Shown piece after piece: positions 50,280 through 50,648 of a stretch of DNA of 50,648 bases. Position 1 is the first letter of the stretch. Each line of letters opens with the position of its first letter. The notes beneath the pieces were generated by a model. It did no database searches, was not told the DNA's origin, and was given only the letters and a program-made list of their open reading frames with translations. Location of the stretch: the NCBI GenBank assembly GCA_047972135.1, contig JBKEAJ010000016.1, positions 1 to 50,648 on the forward strand, in the 5' to 3' direction. The translations under genes and the position numbers were made by a program. This stretch comes from JBKEAJ01 sp047972135 (GTDB taxonomy: Bacteria; Bacteroidota; Bacteroidia; Bacteroidales; Prolixibacteraceae).

Positions 50280-50648
50280 AAAATCTACTGACGACACAAT
50301 TTTGCGGACTGGAGCTAAGCTCGCCGATAATTGCGGGAAGCTCATCGCTGACCAACAATGTAAAGCACATACAAGAGATAGAAAAAGCGGGAGCAGGAGC
50401 AATTATATTAAAGTCCTTGTTTGAAGAAGAGATATATCACGAGCATAAAGCAGTAGTCAACGACGAAAATCTCTCGGCAACAGACTACGAGAATCTTGAC
50501 TATCTTGACTATTTCATCAAGCATAGAAATACTGACAAGCATTTAGAGCTGCTACGTGAGGCAAAGAAGTCGGTAAGCATTCCGATTTTTGCAAGTATAA
50601 ATTGTACACGAAAGCGAGAGTGGCTCGACTACATCAACAAATTTGAGG
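50276..50648 (+). CDS. Dihydroorotate dehydrogenase-like protein, N-terminal part
   Basis: Opens at the ATG overlapping the gltA stop codon and stays open to the window end (124 codons). It reads MKNLLTTQFCGLELSSPIIAGS, then an I-I-L-K-S-L-F-E-E-E-I segment and S-I-P-I-F-A-S-I-N-C, the flavin-binding TIM-barrel start of the dihydroorotate dehydrogenase-like family common in Bacteroidetes. The flavin-contact Lys lies in L-K-S-L. True PyrD function is not certain. Co-translated with two electron-transfer genes. Confidence 0.85.
   Translation, partial: MKNLLTTQFCGLELSSPIIAGSSSLTNNVKHIQEIEKAGAGAIILKSLFEEEIYHEHKAVVNDENLSATDYENLDYLDYFIKHRNTDKHLELLREAKKSVSIPIFASINCTRKREWLDYINKFE

Overview
The window is about 50.6 kb of bacterial chromosome from a member of the Bacteroidota, most likely the order Bacteroidales. 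Several signals support this. Promoters upstream of many genes match the Bacteroidetes sigma-factor -7 box (TAnnTTTG) rather than the E. coli -10. DAHP synthase is fused to a type II chorismate mutase. There are TamL-type, DUF3078, DUF1573, DUF4136, DUF2851 and GIN-domain proteins, PF14905-type TonB-dependent barrels and Bacteroidetes-style lipoproteins. Type IX secretion (T9SS) is indicated by a plug-like protein and by a protein with a C-terminal sorting domain, which argues against a classical gut Bacteroides. Genus cannot be decided from the sequence alone. No prophage, integrase, transposase or CRISPR array was found; this is mostly core chromosome.

Layout. 1-219: start of a surface-type lipoprotein, cut by the window edge. 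220-1055: intergenic, with a G16 tract and the aroF terminator. 1056-3212: an aromatic amino acid operon (tyrA, aroF-CM) with its own leader peptide and attenuator. 3254-7761: tamL, divergent from a TrmH-family methyltransferase, a HAD phosphatase and a CBM9-like protein. 7883-11554: a small carbohydrate cluster (BNR_4 protein and two tandem GH88 hydrolases). 11746-13305: mqnC, rpsT and tRNA-Glu. 14k-22.6k (minus strand): an SpmA/SpmB-type membrane protein, a DUF1573 protein, a C-terminal processing protease, guaA, an acyl-CoA synthetase, manA and a Dabb protein. 22.7k-28.8k: galM-rluA, cdd, a LysM/GH73 glucosaminidase, a DUF3078 protein and a DUF4136 protein. 28.8k-34.0k: an operon of a T9SS-exported endonuclease-I-like protein, recQ and an orphan histidine kinase. 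34.4k-36.9k: a TonB-dependent barrel. 37.7k-39.9k: a GIN-domain protein facing the T9SS plug-like gene. 40.2k-45.9k: a lone HSDR_N-type protein, amn-holA, a GNAT-lysE pair and radA-mqnD. 46.6k-end: a DUF2851 protein, then a translationally coupled NfnA-like / NfnB(GltA)-like / dihydroorotate-dehydrogenase-like operon running off the window.

The most informative regulatory feature is 3065-3212. A Bacteroidetes promoter is followed by an 18-codon open frame with eight Phe/Tyr/Trp codons (MKFDKALFYFYWTYFDER). Next comes a perfect 9-bp terminator hairpin, then tyrA. A GGTGAG hexamer overlapping the leader stop codon can pair with the 5' arm of the terminator. This is the layout of a ribosome-mediated attenuator sensing aromatic amino acids.

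The intergenic regions carry a composite interspersed repeat family: a long palindrome (core CGTCATTGCGAG...CTCGCAATGACG) flanked by AT-rich modules. It has four full or near-full copies and at least three fragments. In several copies one end lies directly against a start codon, and in one the other end supplies the last codons of mqnD.
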